Of a DNA stretch of 64,000 bases, positions 10,655-22,492 are shown one piece after another. The DNA is from Filosporella fistucella. Lineage: Eukaryota > Ascomycota > Leotiomycetes > Helotiales. Each line of letters begins with the position of its first letter. Within the stretch, counting starts at the first letter, position 1. The stretch spans positions 248,001 to 312,000 of the forward strand of contig JAQJZZ010000004.1 of NCBI GenBank assembly GCA_030077755.1, read 5' to 3'. The notes beneath the pieces were generated by a model. The model searched no databases and had not been told where the DNA came from. It saw only the letters and a program-made list of their open reading frames with translations. The position numbers and the translations under genes are program-made.

Positions 10655-12438
10655 TCCTAGACCTTGCTGTTCACAAATGTGCGAGATCGAAGACTCAAAT
10701 GTGATCTCAATACGCTGTTCTCAACTCAAGGATGGCAATTCGTGATGTACAGTATACGCAAAGAGTGTGATGATGAGAAAAGCGGTGATGCGTTCTTCAA
10801 TCTCCCTCACCATGAGAAAGGCTGTGCCCTAAGCCACCACATAGCGTGCAAGCCACCACAGACAGCATGGCTGCAAAGCAGCCAATCCGTTGCAATCACA
10901 TCGTGAACACGGGGCCTGGCAAGGCCAAATTGGCCTTTTGCAAGAAATACTGCGTTAAAACTGCGGAACAAGCGCGTTTTGAGCTGCCACGGGCTTTTCG
11001 AGAAAGAGCATTCCAAATGCGAGAAGAAGTACAAGGGAGAGACTAGCAACGGTTTAAGGTCTGTGAGGATAATGGATGGAAAACCCCCCTCAAATGCGGT
11101 AAGGCTTTGCAGCGCTGGTCCTTGAGCTGAAAACATCGCGATTGAGCTGTGTCATCGAGAGCAGCACGGCTTGGAGAGTACCAATGATATGATGGGTACA
11201 AGCGTCCGATGTGAGTCAGTTTCTAAAAATAGACCATCACATGCTTGTCGAAAAGAAATTGATTTTAGGTAAAAGAAAAGCTTTTATATTAATAAATACT
11301 GTAAGGCTATTAAACAAATAAATATTCTTTCTAAGTTATTAGTTTAATTTATTCTTTTTTACTAATTCCTCTTTTTAACCTTTAAACTTTAAGACTTAAA
11401 TTAATCTTAAAGATAAGCTTTATTAAAAAGAAGGAATGATATAAGAATAATATAAGAATAGCACGTAATATTAATGGATATTAATAAGCTTAGACCTAGT
11501 TATAAAAGGGTTCTAGACTAGCTCTTATATATAAGACGCTCTAAACCCTTACTATAGCCCTTATCTTTCTTATTTCCTTTATAATAGACCTAATAATATC
11601 CGAATTGCCTCCGCATTATATTCCCGTATACTGCCCTGCAGCTCGGTGCTTGTGTCGTTATAGCGGTGATCTGTTCGTCCAAAATTTAAAAAAGGGTTCG
11701 ACACGCTGAGGTGGGATGTAGCGGAGTCACGAATAGACACGTCGAGTTCTCATGGCTGGCAAGGTCTAGTCTTCATCTGAAGTTGTCAACCTTACCCAAA
11801 TTACAAAAGACCAGACGAAACACCGTTAACAAGAACTTCTGTCCTCCTCTCACGAGACGCCTCTCTTCGTCTCTTATTCGAATTGCTTTCTATTAACAGC
11901 TCATACTCGACAATCATCTTGGCACAATATGCCAGATAAATAATCCTGACACACTCGCGGGCGGAGCGACCGAACAGAAATTGGATCACGGTGGACTGAT
12001 GAGTTACAGATGAGAGTGGCTTACGACTGCTTCAATAGTGCCACGAGAAATTAATCTTTATATTCGAGTAATGTTAGCGCCTGTATAAGATCCCACGAGA
12101 TACACGGAGTTATTCGATCGAGGGCGTTCGGCTCCGTGGAGATTCAAGGAGGCGAGCAGGTCTTGATAGTACCGGAACATCGAGATAAAATATGAGGCTT
12201 ATAAGGAGATCCTGGCTTTGAAGCGGGTAGCGCACACGAAACTAGAGTTGCTCCTAGAGCTCACACGTTCGATGGAACACGACTGAGTCGAAGGTCATGA
12301 TGCCTACAATCACAAAAGCCCCACCGTTCACACCCATATGAGTAGCGTGCATTCTCCATTTTATTACTATTCGACACCAACCCTCACTATCAATCTCATC
12401 GTCTTCTGGTAACCTTTCATAATTTCAAATTGGGGGTA
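10655..12438. other. Intergenic region with AT-rich relic and possible transposon debris
   Basis: No complete gene. The AT-rich stretch 11260-11600 is listed separately. Around 11640-12320 the composition returns to normal, with short open frames and no recognisable domain, as expected for fragmented repetitive DNA. I cannot name an element family. Confidence 0.4.
11260..11600. repeat. AT-rich, RIP-like degraded island
   Basis: A sharply bounded stretch dominated by TTAATAAATA-, TATAAGAATA- and TTTATTAA-type words, in contrast to flanks of near-even base composition. Such TA-rich islands in Pezizomycotina usually derive from transposons mutated by repeat-induced point mutation (C to T, mainly at CpA). 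No frame is open and no source element can be recognised. Confidence 0.6.
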
Positions 12439-13789
12439 TCAATATGCGGAGCCGGTCACAGTCGGACCAAGGTTGTCCAAGAAAAAGTTCTTCCTAAGCA
12501 AGCCGACGAGAAAGCCTGGAAGCTTGATGTTTCCAAGATGACCTGTGCCAGACTTTCTGCCGACAAGCACGCCCATTCCTATAATAGGTTAGCAGGATGT
12601 CTATCGGCTGGGAATCCGGAATTCATACCACGCGTGCCATCTTTATATGGCAGAGGAGCTTTGTTACCAAGAACCAGGATGATGTTCTTTGCAGTATGGG
12701 CTGCCTGTTTGTCGGCGAACATGAATTGGGGCGGCTCTCGATCAGAAATGTCTCCGATTGCCCATACATTCTCCAAACCCTTGACTTTCAGGAAGTCATC
12801 CACAACCACGAATCCGTTCTGGTTAAGATGCTTTTCCGGGACGTATGAAGAGTTAGGTGTAACGCCGAATGTGGGAAGATATACATCCGCGATTAACTTG
12901 TCACCACCCGCAATCGAGATTGTTTGACGGCCATCAGCCAATTGAGCAGCGCCGTCTACCTTTGTGTTCAATTTGACTTCGACATGCAGATTATGAAGTT
13001 GTTGGGTTGCGATCTTCTGTACACTCGGAATTGCCGCCTCGAGGACTGTCGACCCACTTGCAAGCTGGAATGTAGATCAGTTTCGCGGTTCGAGTACTGC
13101 GATAACAGAAAGCTTACCAGAATAATCTCCTTCTGCCTTCCATACTCAGCAGCAAGTTCAGCAGCAATTTCAACTCCTGTCGGACCGGCTCCGGCCAAGA
13201 CGATTGTCTTTGCTTTCTTGATCTGCTCCTGGATACCATGCAAACCCTCCTTTGTGGTATCAGTGGAATTCACAGTTTTGAATGGCGTATCTCCTTTTGT
13301 GCTTGTGCCAGTTGCAAGAACGAGAAAGTCGTAGCCAATGCTCCTCTGAGCTTCTCCAGGCAATTCTACTTGCACTTTTTTGTCCTCGAAATTAAGACTC
13401 TTGGCTGAACCAACTATGAACTCAAATTGATTCGCAGGATATTGTTTGAACCCAGCTGCAATGGATTGGAATATCTTATCATCTTCGATCTTTCCTGGAA
13501 TCAAAGCTCGGGGTACGGCAATGGTCCAGTAGAAATGGGTGTTCGGCGCAACAAGTGTGACCTTGACTGCAGTGCCATTCTTCGCCGCTTGCTTCAAAAT
13601 TCTGTGTGCGGTACCAACACCAGCGAAGGAACCTCCAAGAATCACGATGTGCTTTGCCGGCATTTTGCGAGACTCAGTAGTTGCGGATGTAATTGTTGAC
13701 TGAGAGAAGTAGTTGATGGTGAGGAAGTTGAAAACGCCGCTCAAAGCTGGTTGGATCGATCTCCAAGCAAGCTGAAGAAAATAGGACAT
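12439..13789 (-). CDS. AIF/FSP1-like FAD-dependent NAD(P)H oxidoreductase (415 aa)
   Basis: Exons 13789-13118, 13064-12629 and 12578-12439 are in phase (1248 nt). An N-terminal leader of about 42 residues precedes MPAKHIVILGGSFAGVGTAH, the FAD-binding GxGxxG-type fold (here GGSFAG). A second dinucleotide motif, VLAGAGPTGVEIAAELA, binds NAD(P)H. WAIGDI near residue 330 is the C-terminal FAD-contact motif of pyridine nucleotide-disulfide reductases. This layout matches fungal AMID/AIFM2-like proteins, which act as NADH:quinone oxidoreductases. The leader might target mitochondria or membranes, or translation might start at the second Met (13663). It is divergent from the Zn2Cys6 regulator at 14351 across 561 bp. 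It is probably outside the polyketide cluster. Confidence 0.85.
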
Positions 13790-14350
13790 CTCGAAAGTAA
13801 ACTTAATAAAACCACGAGGAAATTAGAGTTGGTTTTGATTATCAATAGTCAAATGTTGAATTCCGAATGAAGATGGAAATACCATAGTAGCTCCGGCACT
13901 CACAAGGCCGGCGAATCAGAGTGCGATGTGTTTGGGGTAAGTACAGCGGGATCCCGCTGAAGCTGACAAACCCGGGGTCTGTTATTAATTGCGCTACAGG
14001 CTTTGATTGGCGCTTTCGGGGGCATCCGGGGGAAAGCTAGGGGGTGCGAGTAGGTGGGGCCGTGACTGGCAGGGTAATGGAAGCCTGTACGACGAGGCGA
14101 TAGCGTAATGCAGGTTCCCGATCACATCTTTGGCTCACTCAGCTTCATTCCATCTTCCAGCCTCCCGCTCATTCCTCGTCCCTAAAGGAAAACAACAACA
14201 CCTCCCTTCGGACCCCGGAAGGCCATGCCTCGTCCCGCCAATTAAGCAAACAGGCCACACGCTCGATGAGACCAGAAGCATATTCGAGAGAGTATTGTAC
14301 TGGTCTCTTGCCCGGTCTAGTATCTCACAACGCTTTTATTATCCCCGAGG
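13790..14350. promoter_or_regulatory. Divergent promoter between AIF-like gene and Zn2Cys6 regulator
   Basis: 561 bp between two head-to-head start codons. It contains pyrimidine-rich tracts toward the plus-strand gene. No defined operator recognised. Confidence 0.4.
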
Positions 14351-16469
14351 ATGGATGAAGTGGTGAATGAGAGCGTGAACTCTGCCCGGAAACGTCGGCG
14401 GAGTTCTTCTTTACAATCCGGGGGCACCGAATTAACATCGTGCAATGGAACCCGTAGTGGTAAAACAAATCCTACTGGGCCCCTGATGTCAGCGAAGAGG
14501 CTCAATCCAAAAGCAAATACTGTATGTTGTTTGGGGCCCACTGCAGGCGCTGAACTCTGATATTGAGGCTCTGCTAAAACTCCCAGGCATGCGAAACGTG
14601 TCGCCTAAAGAAGGTGAAGTGCAATGAGGGCCAGCCAATTTGCGGCTATTGTGAAAAGCATGGCTTCAATTGTGACTATAGGCTAAAGCCATTGTCTAGG
14701 TTCTACGTTTTACGACTCGTGATTGTTGATCTTCCAGCTAATTTTTGAATAGTAATGAGCAGTCAATATCCACATTATTGCTACGCTTGACTCAAGTTGA
14801 AGAACAGCTCAAGAGTGTCCTGCGTTCTGGACAGAGGCCCGCATATTGCCACGGAGAAGTGGTGACTATTGCAGCCGCGCCAAATACACCGATCACAACG
14901 CCGTCATCTTGGAGCAACTCAGAGCCACATTTCACATTACCGTCTGACCCCGCACAGTTCAGTGGCTTTACAGAAAGCCCTGTTATCGTGGACGTAGCTC
15001 CAACAAGCTACGAACAGCTCGAACCCTTCGCTGAAGAGGTTGTCGCAAAGGCACAATATCTCGAAAAAACTCCATTTGAATGTGAAGATGATCGTCCACC
15101 ACTGTCTGATTTCACCGTGGGATGTGACTTAACTCAACCTTCTGATATTCAGCCGTGGTTGGAATATTATCTGGATCATGTTTTTCCTATGTATCCTGTG
15201 ATGTGTGATCCAAGTGCCCACTTTATTTCAGGAATTGTTGCGGCTCAGGGATTTGGAAATAATATTGAATCATGTTTCACGCTCTTCGTCATTGCGCTTT
15301 CAAAGGCGTACCAGAATGAAGAGTTAAATAGCGGCATGGCAGACTTTCAACGGGCTACCAGGATTCTAAGCAACGTGAATATGCAGTTCAAGATGAGGAA
15401 TATACAGGCCTACCTGCTGTCGGCCCTATTTCTGTTGAAAAAAGGACGTCTTCTGGACTTTTGGAGCTCACTGCACCTGAGTTGCACAATGCTATATACC
15501 ATGCTGAAACGGTAAGAGTGTTCTCCCTATATAGTTTAAAATCTGACCGTGTTCCGTACAGAGATCAAGCATCTGGGCATGAAAGAAGTGCCCCTGATCG
15601 AATGAACTTGAGGCGAATTTATTGGATATCATACAGTCTCGAACGGTAATCTGCTTTCTGCCTTGTCGTGGCTAAGCTATGCTAACCTATGTAGGGACAT
15701 CAAACATGAAATTGACAAGTCGCTGCCACGAAGTTCTTTACACGAGTTAGAGGATACTCTGCCATTGCCAGTCGGATGCGACGAAATTGACATATCTCAT
15801 ATGCCCGTTCGGATGCGAACAATGTTGACTTTTTTCCTGGCGGAAATGGCTCTCAAACGTATTTACGAACGGATAGCTATCACACACGAGCAAGAGTTCT
15901 ATATCAAGGACCTTAGTGTTGGAAGCAAAGACTCAACTCCACTATTCCAGGAGCTCAAAAGACAATTAGATGAATGGGTTGAGCGTGTCCCATCGTTTCT
16001 CGGCTGGTCTGCTCAATCTTCGAAGGGGGTGTCTTCACGGATTGGAATTCGAGTCAAGCTCATGTACTGGTTTGTGAGGCTGTCGTTGTATCGGCCCTTA
16101 ATTGAGCACGTAGTACAAGATTCAACCTCCCTGTATCCAATACATGTGTGGTCTCTGCTTCGTGAAGGTATCCATGCTGGACTGACGTTGGTCAACGTAT
16201 CTATCTTGGAGCAGTCTGATATTGATGTCTTCATGGGCAACAGGTAAGCGAATCCAACCGATTTCAAATACTTCCGAACTTCAATTAACAAGTGCAACAG
16301 GATCATATCTGCTATTTCCCTGTTGAAGGATGCTGTTGGGAAGGGCTATTTTCCAGAGCAGCGGGATGAGAGTGTTAATGATATATTGCGGGCTGGCACT
16401 GAGGTGCTATGGAACCAGTTGGCGAGGAAGTCGGAGTGGATCAAATGCAGGCTGTATAGCCTTCAGTAG
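14351..16469 (+). CDS. Zn2Cys6 transcription factor with fungal-specific middle homology region (614 aa)
   Basis: Six exons (14351-14521, 14587-14699, 14753-15511, 15562-15645, 15695-16243, 16301-16469) total 1845 nt. Exon 2 encodes the zinc cluster ACETCRLKKVKC...CGYCEKHGFNC, spacing CX2CX6CX6CX2CX6C, near residues 59-85. A Leu/Glu heptad segment (LLLRLTQVEEQLKSVL) follows as the dimerisation coil. Residues about 200-450 form the fungal_trans regulatory domain, with the typical RRIYWISYSLER signature. The N-terminal residues before the zinc cluster are basic (RKRRRSSS). It resembles generic pathway or catabolic regulators, not the AflR type. Its targets are unknown; the nearby MFS transporter and FAD monooxygenase are candidates by position only. 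Confidence 0.85.
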
Positions 16470-16975
16470 GTACTGGAGACGCTTATTTTCATGACATTCA
16501 ATGATCTGATTGTCCTCAAGACTCGGTGGGATGTATAAATTCAAATCCGACTGTAAAATAATGAACAGGCGTTCAAATTCCCGGATTTGGGCTATCGTCG
16601 CAGGACGCGCGACGTGAAGGGGGAGCGATTCTTGTAAACCCATTCCGGCTTGAGACCGTCTTGGGAGCATGTATCTAACTCGAGTCATGTTATATGTTAT
16701 TGTGATTTAACGTAATATTACGAATTTGCCTTTTGGTAGTCATCTTGGGAGGCTAGACACATCACATGGCGCGGCGCTTATTTTCAGGAGTTCACTCGTG
16801 AAAATCTTTGATTCGCAGGGTATGCTTTTGATGGCTGCAAACGGAGAAATAGCGAATCTCCGAACATATTTGACGAGAAAATGACGGAGTATTATTCCAA
16901 ACTACAATTTGTTGCCTGCTTGAAAACTACGAAAGTGCGGTATCTTGCTCCTCGAATTGACCTGATGTCTCCTGA
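16470..16975. other. Convergent intergenic gap
   Basis: Lies between two convergent stop codons. It contains only AT-rich 3' flanking sequence. A minus-strand open frame overlapping the regulator's end was judged spurious. Confidence 0.4.
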
Positions 16976-19091
16976 TTAAGCTCCAAGCTCAGCCTTAGAT
17001 CTCTTGAGATCAACATCCGAGTCCTCCCGAGACTCCGCCTGCTTCTCCGACACATTCTCCTCCACGACTCCATCCTCTAAAGCCTTCGATTTCCTACTCA
17101 CTTCGTCAGATTCCTTTCTCTTTCTTCATCACACTATATCAAGGGGAGTAACTCACTTCCGATTGTCTCTCTGTTGAAGAATCGCCACAGTAATAGCCGT
17201 AAGCACAAACACAGTAGAAGTCACAGAGGCAGTAATAAAGCCTTTATGGTATCTTGGGGCTTCGACCTGTTTCCATACTAGGAGTGGGAGCCATGCTGCT
17301 AGGACGTTATTCATCATGTTCATGCATGCTAGCACGACGGCGCGTTCTTCATTATCATCGCCGCAGATTTCGTTTGCCCATCTGTAGAAAATGTCTTTTT
17401 AGCAAGGTTTTCTTTGTAGAATGTGGACACGATTACAAAGAGATACTCACGAGTTTATGATACCAGAGAGACCTAGCACTTGACCATACAAAATGTAGCA
17501 AGCCCAATGCCAACCCTCTGCGATATGCCACACGGCAAGGGAACTGAATATAATCACTTGTACAGTCTAATGGCAGTAGATCAGCCTCCGATCGTCATGC
17601 ATGTATCTCAACATGTCTCGGGATGACTTACCCCAGCGAAAATCATCAAAGGCCACCGTCGCCCACCCAGCACCGAATCCGATATCCAAGCATACAACAC
17701 TGCTGCAACCACAGCCGTCACGAAAGTGAAGGAGGGGTAATTGTTGATTTGCGTGATATTGTATCTCGGCTTCTTGTTCTTCCTGGAAAGTTTTAGGTAC
17801 TGAGGGAAGATTGGTGTGCCCTGGGTTCCACCAAGGAAGCTGGATGTGTTAGTCGCTTTTTGTCAGGTGAACGAGAGGGGGGGGGTTACGCATAAAGGAC
17901 GCTAAAGAGCCAGATGTGCCATGAAAACAGTATCTTTTTCACTTTTGCGATTGTGAAGGGCTTTTTCAGCTCGCGACCTTCGAGGACCATCCGCTTTTTG
18001 GCTAGTTCAATTTCCTAGGGAAAGTTAGATGTGGTTTTGGCGATGGTTTTTAATTTGATCCTTACCGCTGCGCTGAAATAAGATCCTTTGTTTGTGGTTG
18101 GGGTATCTGGTAGGAAGTAAAAGCTGGCAATTGCGACTGGGAAGGATATGACTCCGTCAATGATGAATAGCCTATTGAGGGGTGAGTCTTTCAGTGTGAT
18201 GTTTCGAGATTGGATAGAGGGAAGGCAACGAAAATGAACATACCACTTCCAACCAGGCAGTCCGCCTCTCCCACCGAGATGAATAACGGAAGACATCAAG
18301 AAACCAGAGAAGATCTGTGCGATTGAGCCACTGGCATTGATAATTCCAGAGCGTTTTGCGATTTCATCTTTGCGGTACCAGGACCCGATCATGTAATTCA
18401 GGCCAGGATAGTAACCAGCTTCAAAAAGGCCTTGACCAATCAGAGTCACAGGCTGTGTTAGAGACGGTGAGACTTACCGATGAAAAATCGAAGTACGTAA
18501 AGCTGGGTAGTATTCCTGCATGCAGCGAGACACATTGTCAAGGCAGCCCAGATAATCTATTTTTATGTCAGTCATGAGTGAAACGTGGTAGAGAAGATTC
18601 TGCTGAGTGTTCACATACTTCTAGAGTGGGAAGCCATATGGATGGGCGAACTCTTGTGAGGATTATGTTGCTTGGTATTTCACCCAAGATATAGCCAACT
18701 GTGTATGCAGTCATGACATAATTCAATTGATTGCCGAACATATGAAGATCCTCTTTCCTGTGATTATGAAATCAGAATCCGTCACATGCAGGGGGAGGAC
18801 AAGACTTACATTCCGGATACAAAGGCATTGATGAGATTGGCTGTGTCAAGAAACTTGATGAAAAATCCTATGTCGTGTTAGATGACACCGATGTCCTGAA
18901 GAGTACTTACCTAAGCACCCAAAAGTGAGAAGAGCACAATCAAGCTTGAAGATAAAGTGTCTTTCTTCTGGTGATTTGTCGAAGCTGTCCCAGACAAAAC
19001 GTCGCCAGTCTTTTTTCTTCTGACCTGGCTCCGGAAGACTGAGATAAGCCGTCTGAACGACAACCGGGGATTCCTTCGACATCTCGGTCAA
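16976..19091 (-). CDS. MFS transporter, Dal5/TNA1 (anion:cation symporter) type
   Basis: A multi-exon gene starting MTEMSKESPV at 19091 and ending at TAA 16976-16978. The N-terminus carries the family signature: HFIFKLDCALLTFGCLG, then an exon with FIKFLDTANLINAFVSGM, then EDLHMFGNQLNYVMTAYTVG and GEIPSNIILTRVRPSIWLP. A later exon has LIGQGLFEAGYYPGLNYMIG and WYRKDE. The C-terminal tail is hydrophilic and Glu-rich (SREDSDVDLKRSKAELGA). This subfamily imports vitamins, nicotinate, allantoate, pantothenate or similar small organic anions; it is not a typical drug exporter. It is divergent from the FAD monooxygenase at 19907, so the pair may handle one aromatic acid substrate (inference). Exact internal splice sites were not all resolved. 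Confidence 0.8.
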
Positions 19092-19906
19092 CGCTGAAGA
19101 TCCAAAGAACTTCGTGGCAGGGGTGGTTTGTTAAAAATGATAACAACCAATCTGATCTGGTTCTGTAGACAGGCTATTTAGAAGTAGAAATAGCTGCAGG
19201 ACTGTCTAATGCATTGCCCCTTCGCTTCGGGGGACAACACTTATATGCCTTGCAACCATCTTCACGTGTATCTAAGAGAGGAGAGTGACCAAGATGGCCG
19301 TTTGTGCGTCGAACGCCCTTCAATTACGTCTTGTTGATTGAATATCACGACTGTTCGCCAGATCTCCAAGAAACCGCTGCCATATGTACCCATATAGGAG
19401 CGTGGTAGTTGTGCTATACATGGGCAACAGGTGTCTGCTTTGTTGGTGGCACTTCTGGTGGTAACTTGCTTCGGAGAGAGTCGTAATATTCCGGGTGTAA
19501 CCATTAACATTACAGGCTTGTTGTGTCAGCATGTAAGTCCCTAACGGCCTGAAGCGTGGGGGCTTTGTGGGGGTTGGTAGCAATATCTGTAAGCTCGGAG
19601 CGCTCCGAGACGGCCAGTAATAACATTCCCAGAGGGAGCGAGCCAACAGGCAAGGGAACCTGGCTTCCGTCCCCCCCAGCAAATCTAAATTCCCTTTCCA
19701 AATGCCATCAGCAAATGCAAACCAAATCGGTCACATCAATTTTCTGCATAGGCACTGGTACACTGATACCTTTTTACGCCACTATATGGCGTTCATCCGA
19801 TCTCTCGATGGCTTCTCATATATTGGCTGGGAAATTCTGAATTATTTTCCCATTTATCCCAATTCTCTTGGACCAAATCATTGATTTTGCAAGAATCGAC
19901 AGAATT
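19092..19906. promoter_or_regulatory. Divergent promoter between MFS transporter and FAD monooxygenase
   Basis: 815 bp between head-to-head start codons. It includes near-palindromic GCTCGGAGCGCTCCGAGACGG at about 19592-19612, a candidate binding site for a zinc-cluster regulator. No other gene seen. Confidence 0.4.
19592..19612. promoter_or_regulatory. Palindromic CGGAGCGCTCCG site
   Basis: CTCGGAGCGCTCCGAG is a perfect 16-bp palindrome in the shared promoter. Its CGG...CCG ends are the everted/inverted triplets that Zn2Cys6 dimers usually bind. Its binder is unknown; the regulator at 14351 is the closest candidate by position. Confidence 0.45.
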
Positions 19907-21557
19907 ATGCCTTCCGCAACAACCACAGACGCACCGACTGTCAATGTCGCCATTGTAGGAGGTGGAATCGCTGGACTTGCAGCAGCCATTTCCCTATCGG
20001 CTCTTTCACATGTTTCCGTGCGTCTATTCGAGAGGGGTCCAGAACTGCGCGAGTATGGTGCAGGTATCAGCGTCGCTGAGAATTCGTGGAAAGTTTTGGA
20101 GCTTCTTGGTGCTGCAGACCTCATCAAGGGAGCTCCTACAGTACCAGGAGCAAAGAGGTAGGTCACATACATTGCTTACAATTTCCTCGATTCAATTAAT
20201 GCTCTCGTCGGGATTACTTATTTGCCAACAGGAATGGTTACACGGGCGAAATTGTGCTTCCAGAGCCAGGTGTACCAAAGAAAAGGGGACCCACCAGAAT
20301 TCGCAGAACTCGGCTGCAAGGAGCCCTTGCTGCTCAGGTTCCCGAAGGTATCATACATTTCAACAAGAAGCTTGTGGGGCTTGAGAACATCGAACATGGT
20401 GGTGTACTTTTGAATTTTGAAGATGGCACAAGTACTGAGGCAGACCTTGTTGTTGGAGCAGATGGAGTTCGCTCGGTATGTTCTTCAATATCAAAGATCT
20501 GCTGGTTATAACTTGCCCAGGCAGCACGACAGTCACTCTTTCCGGAGCATACACTTCGATATACAGGTACACCTCTTTAGACCTCGGACGCCTGATGAGA
20601 CCCTAGTTGACTGTTGAGCCATAGGAAATATTGCTTGGCGTACAATCATACCAGCTTCGTCTCTTGCTCATATTCCTGACTTTCCACTGCAAACCTCTTG
20701 GTGGTTTGGTGTTGGAGGTCATGTCTTCATGTCACCAGTCGATGAGCCATCGGATCCAGATGCAATGTTTGAATTCTCGTGCCGGTCTGCCCTTGAGCCC
20801 GAAGTCGCAGGAGATGTCGTGAGTTGGGCGATACCAGTGTCTAACAAGAAAGTTATGACTCGATTCAAGGTATGTCTTCTCGCTGATCATTCCCTGTACC
20901 ATTCATCGCAGACCATCTACTGATTTCAGGTATAGGACTTTGACCCAAGAGTGAAAGAAGCACTGTCACAAGTACCGGAAGGAGACTGGAGAGAGTTCGC
21001 ATTGTTCTCCGGCCCTTGTATTGAGAATATCACCGGTTGGGACAAAGTAGTGCTAATTGGAGATGCGAGCCATCCACTAGCAGGTCAGTTCTTGCATGCC
21101 ATACCATTCGCGCTGCAGTTAAATAAGATTTTGTAGGGGCTTTCGGATCAGGGGCAGCATTTGCGTTGGAGGATGGCTGGATTATAGCCCGAGTTCTCGA
21201 GCATTCCTTTACCTCATCCAAACCAGTTTCCAACGCACTTCGAATCTTCGACTCAATCCGCTCTCCATATTTCCAAAAAATGTGAGTCTCCCTCTCGGGT
21301 AGAATGAGTGTTCTAGGACCAGAAGCTGATACAAAGATGACAGGTACAAGTTCAGAGAGTCGCAGAGACCGCTTTTGCTCAAACTGAAAGAAGATACTCG
21401 GGAAACCTTCGACGAAGTTTTGCGGGAAAGGATGAATCAAACCGGGCTTGCAGGAAAGCGCCCAGAGGGCTGGATGGATTGGATTTACAAGAATGATATT
21501 GAGAAGGTGTGGAAAGAGTATTTGCGGACTGAGGAGAGAAGACAGGAAGCTGTATAA
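19907..21557 (+). CDS. FAD-dependent aromatic monooxygenase, salicylate-hydroxylase type (430 aa)
   Basis: Seven exons (19907-20157, 20232-20475, 20521-20566, 20625-20869, 20936-21083, 21137-21281, 21344-21557) total 1293 nt. The start MPSATTTDAP precedes the Rossmann FAD motif VAIVGGGIAGLAAAISL. The DG motif is GADGVRS (about residue 160). The GD motif is VLIGDASHPLAGAFGSGAAF, which binds the flavin ribityl and phosphates. These three mark class A flavoprotein hydroxylases acting on phenolic or aromatic acids with NAD(P)H. It shares a promoter with the MFS transporter. It sits 0.9 kb before the cluster regulator, so it could hydroxylate a pathway intermediate or serve separate aromatic catabolism. 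I favour the latter because of the divergent transporter pairing. Confidence 0.88.
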
Positions 21558-22492
21558 GCCCGCTTGAAGCTACATTCCCCTTCCAGGAGATATGGACATC
21601 TTTGTGGCATGATATCCTCGTGATTATTTATCCTCAATATAGCAGGCAACTTGCATCACGATGAGTCTCAATAAGCATTCTACCATTCATTTTCATCTAG
21701 TCTTTGCCGTGATTGCCAATTGACTCTGTGAACAATTCTATGAGCTGCTCTCACAACTTCATCGCGGTCTTCAAAAAATTTCTTGATAAGCTTCTAACAG
21801 TTTCTCGATAAGCTCTAGGCGGTACGCAATTCCGTCGGACATGGTCCGGTAGGGCCAATAACGCCGGTTCAAGGGATGAGATAGGCAAAACTTGCATTAT
21901 CTGCCGGAATGCATGTCTTACACCCCCTTGCACCTTGCTCGTAATCATAAGGTCGGGGTCCGAAGCTGAAAGCTGCTTCTTGTTTTCCCATTGCAGCTCA
22001 GACACTCAAAAATCGCGGTGATGGCGACAGAATCCGTCAGATATACGCCAGGGCGCCCCCACATACGCATACATATTCCCCCGCACTTGCAGAGTCCAAT
22101 ATAGGTATTCCGTGCTTATCGACGGGCCGACCAGTGTGCATGTAGCTCCAGTAGTTCAATCTAAACTGACTTGCATGATCCCTTATCCATTGGCAATTGC
22201 ATATAAGCTTATGCTGCAGAGAAGATCAGGGTGATGATGAAGAAGCTGCATACAATCGTGAAATCATAAGTGAAATGGTAGCAAGGTAGCTACCTAATCG
22301 AAAACGATGCTGCAAATTATGGAGTATCAAATCCCATCCGTATGATAGAAAGCCCGCAGGAATCCGCCTTCAATCAATTGAGCTCTGGTACCCTTTCATA
22401 TCACCATTAAAAAAAACCTCTGCCAGCTTCAAAATTTTGCACTCAAGCTGAAAAGATCTTGACCGACGCCACCAACAGTTTGTTCCGCAGCC
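21558..22492. other. Intergenic, promoter of AflR-like regulator
   Basis: 935 bp with no supportable gene. The proximal part is the upstream region of the regulator at 22493. It marks a reasonable left boundary of the polyketide cluster. Confidence 0.4.

Noticed and set aside
16407..16688. 93-aa minus-strand open frame overlapping the Zn2Cys6 gene end
   Set aside because: No family features, overlaps coding sequence of a well-supported gene, lies in a convergent 3' region.
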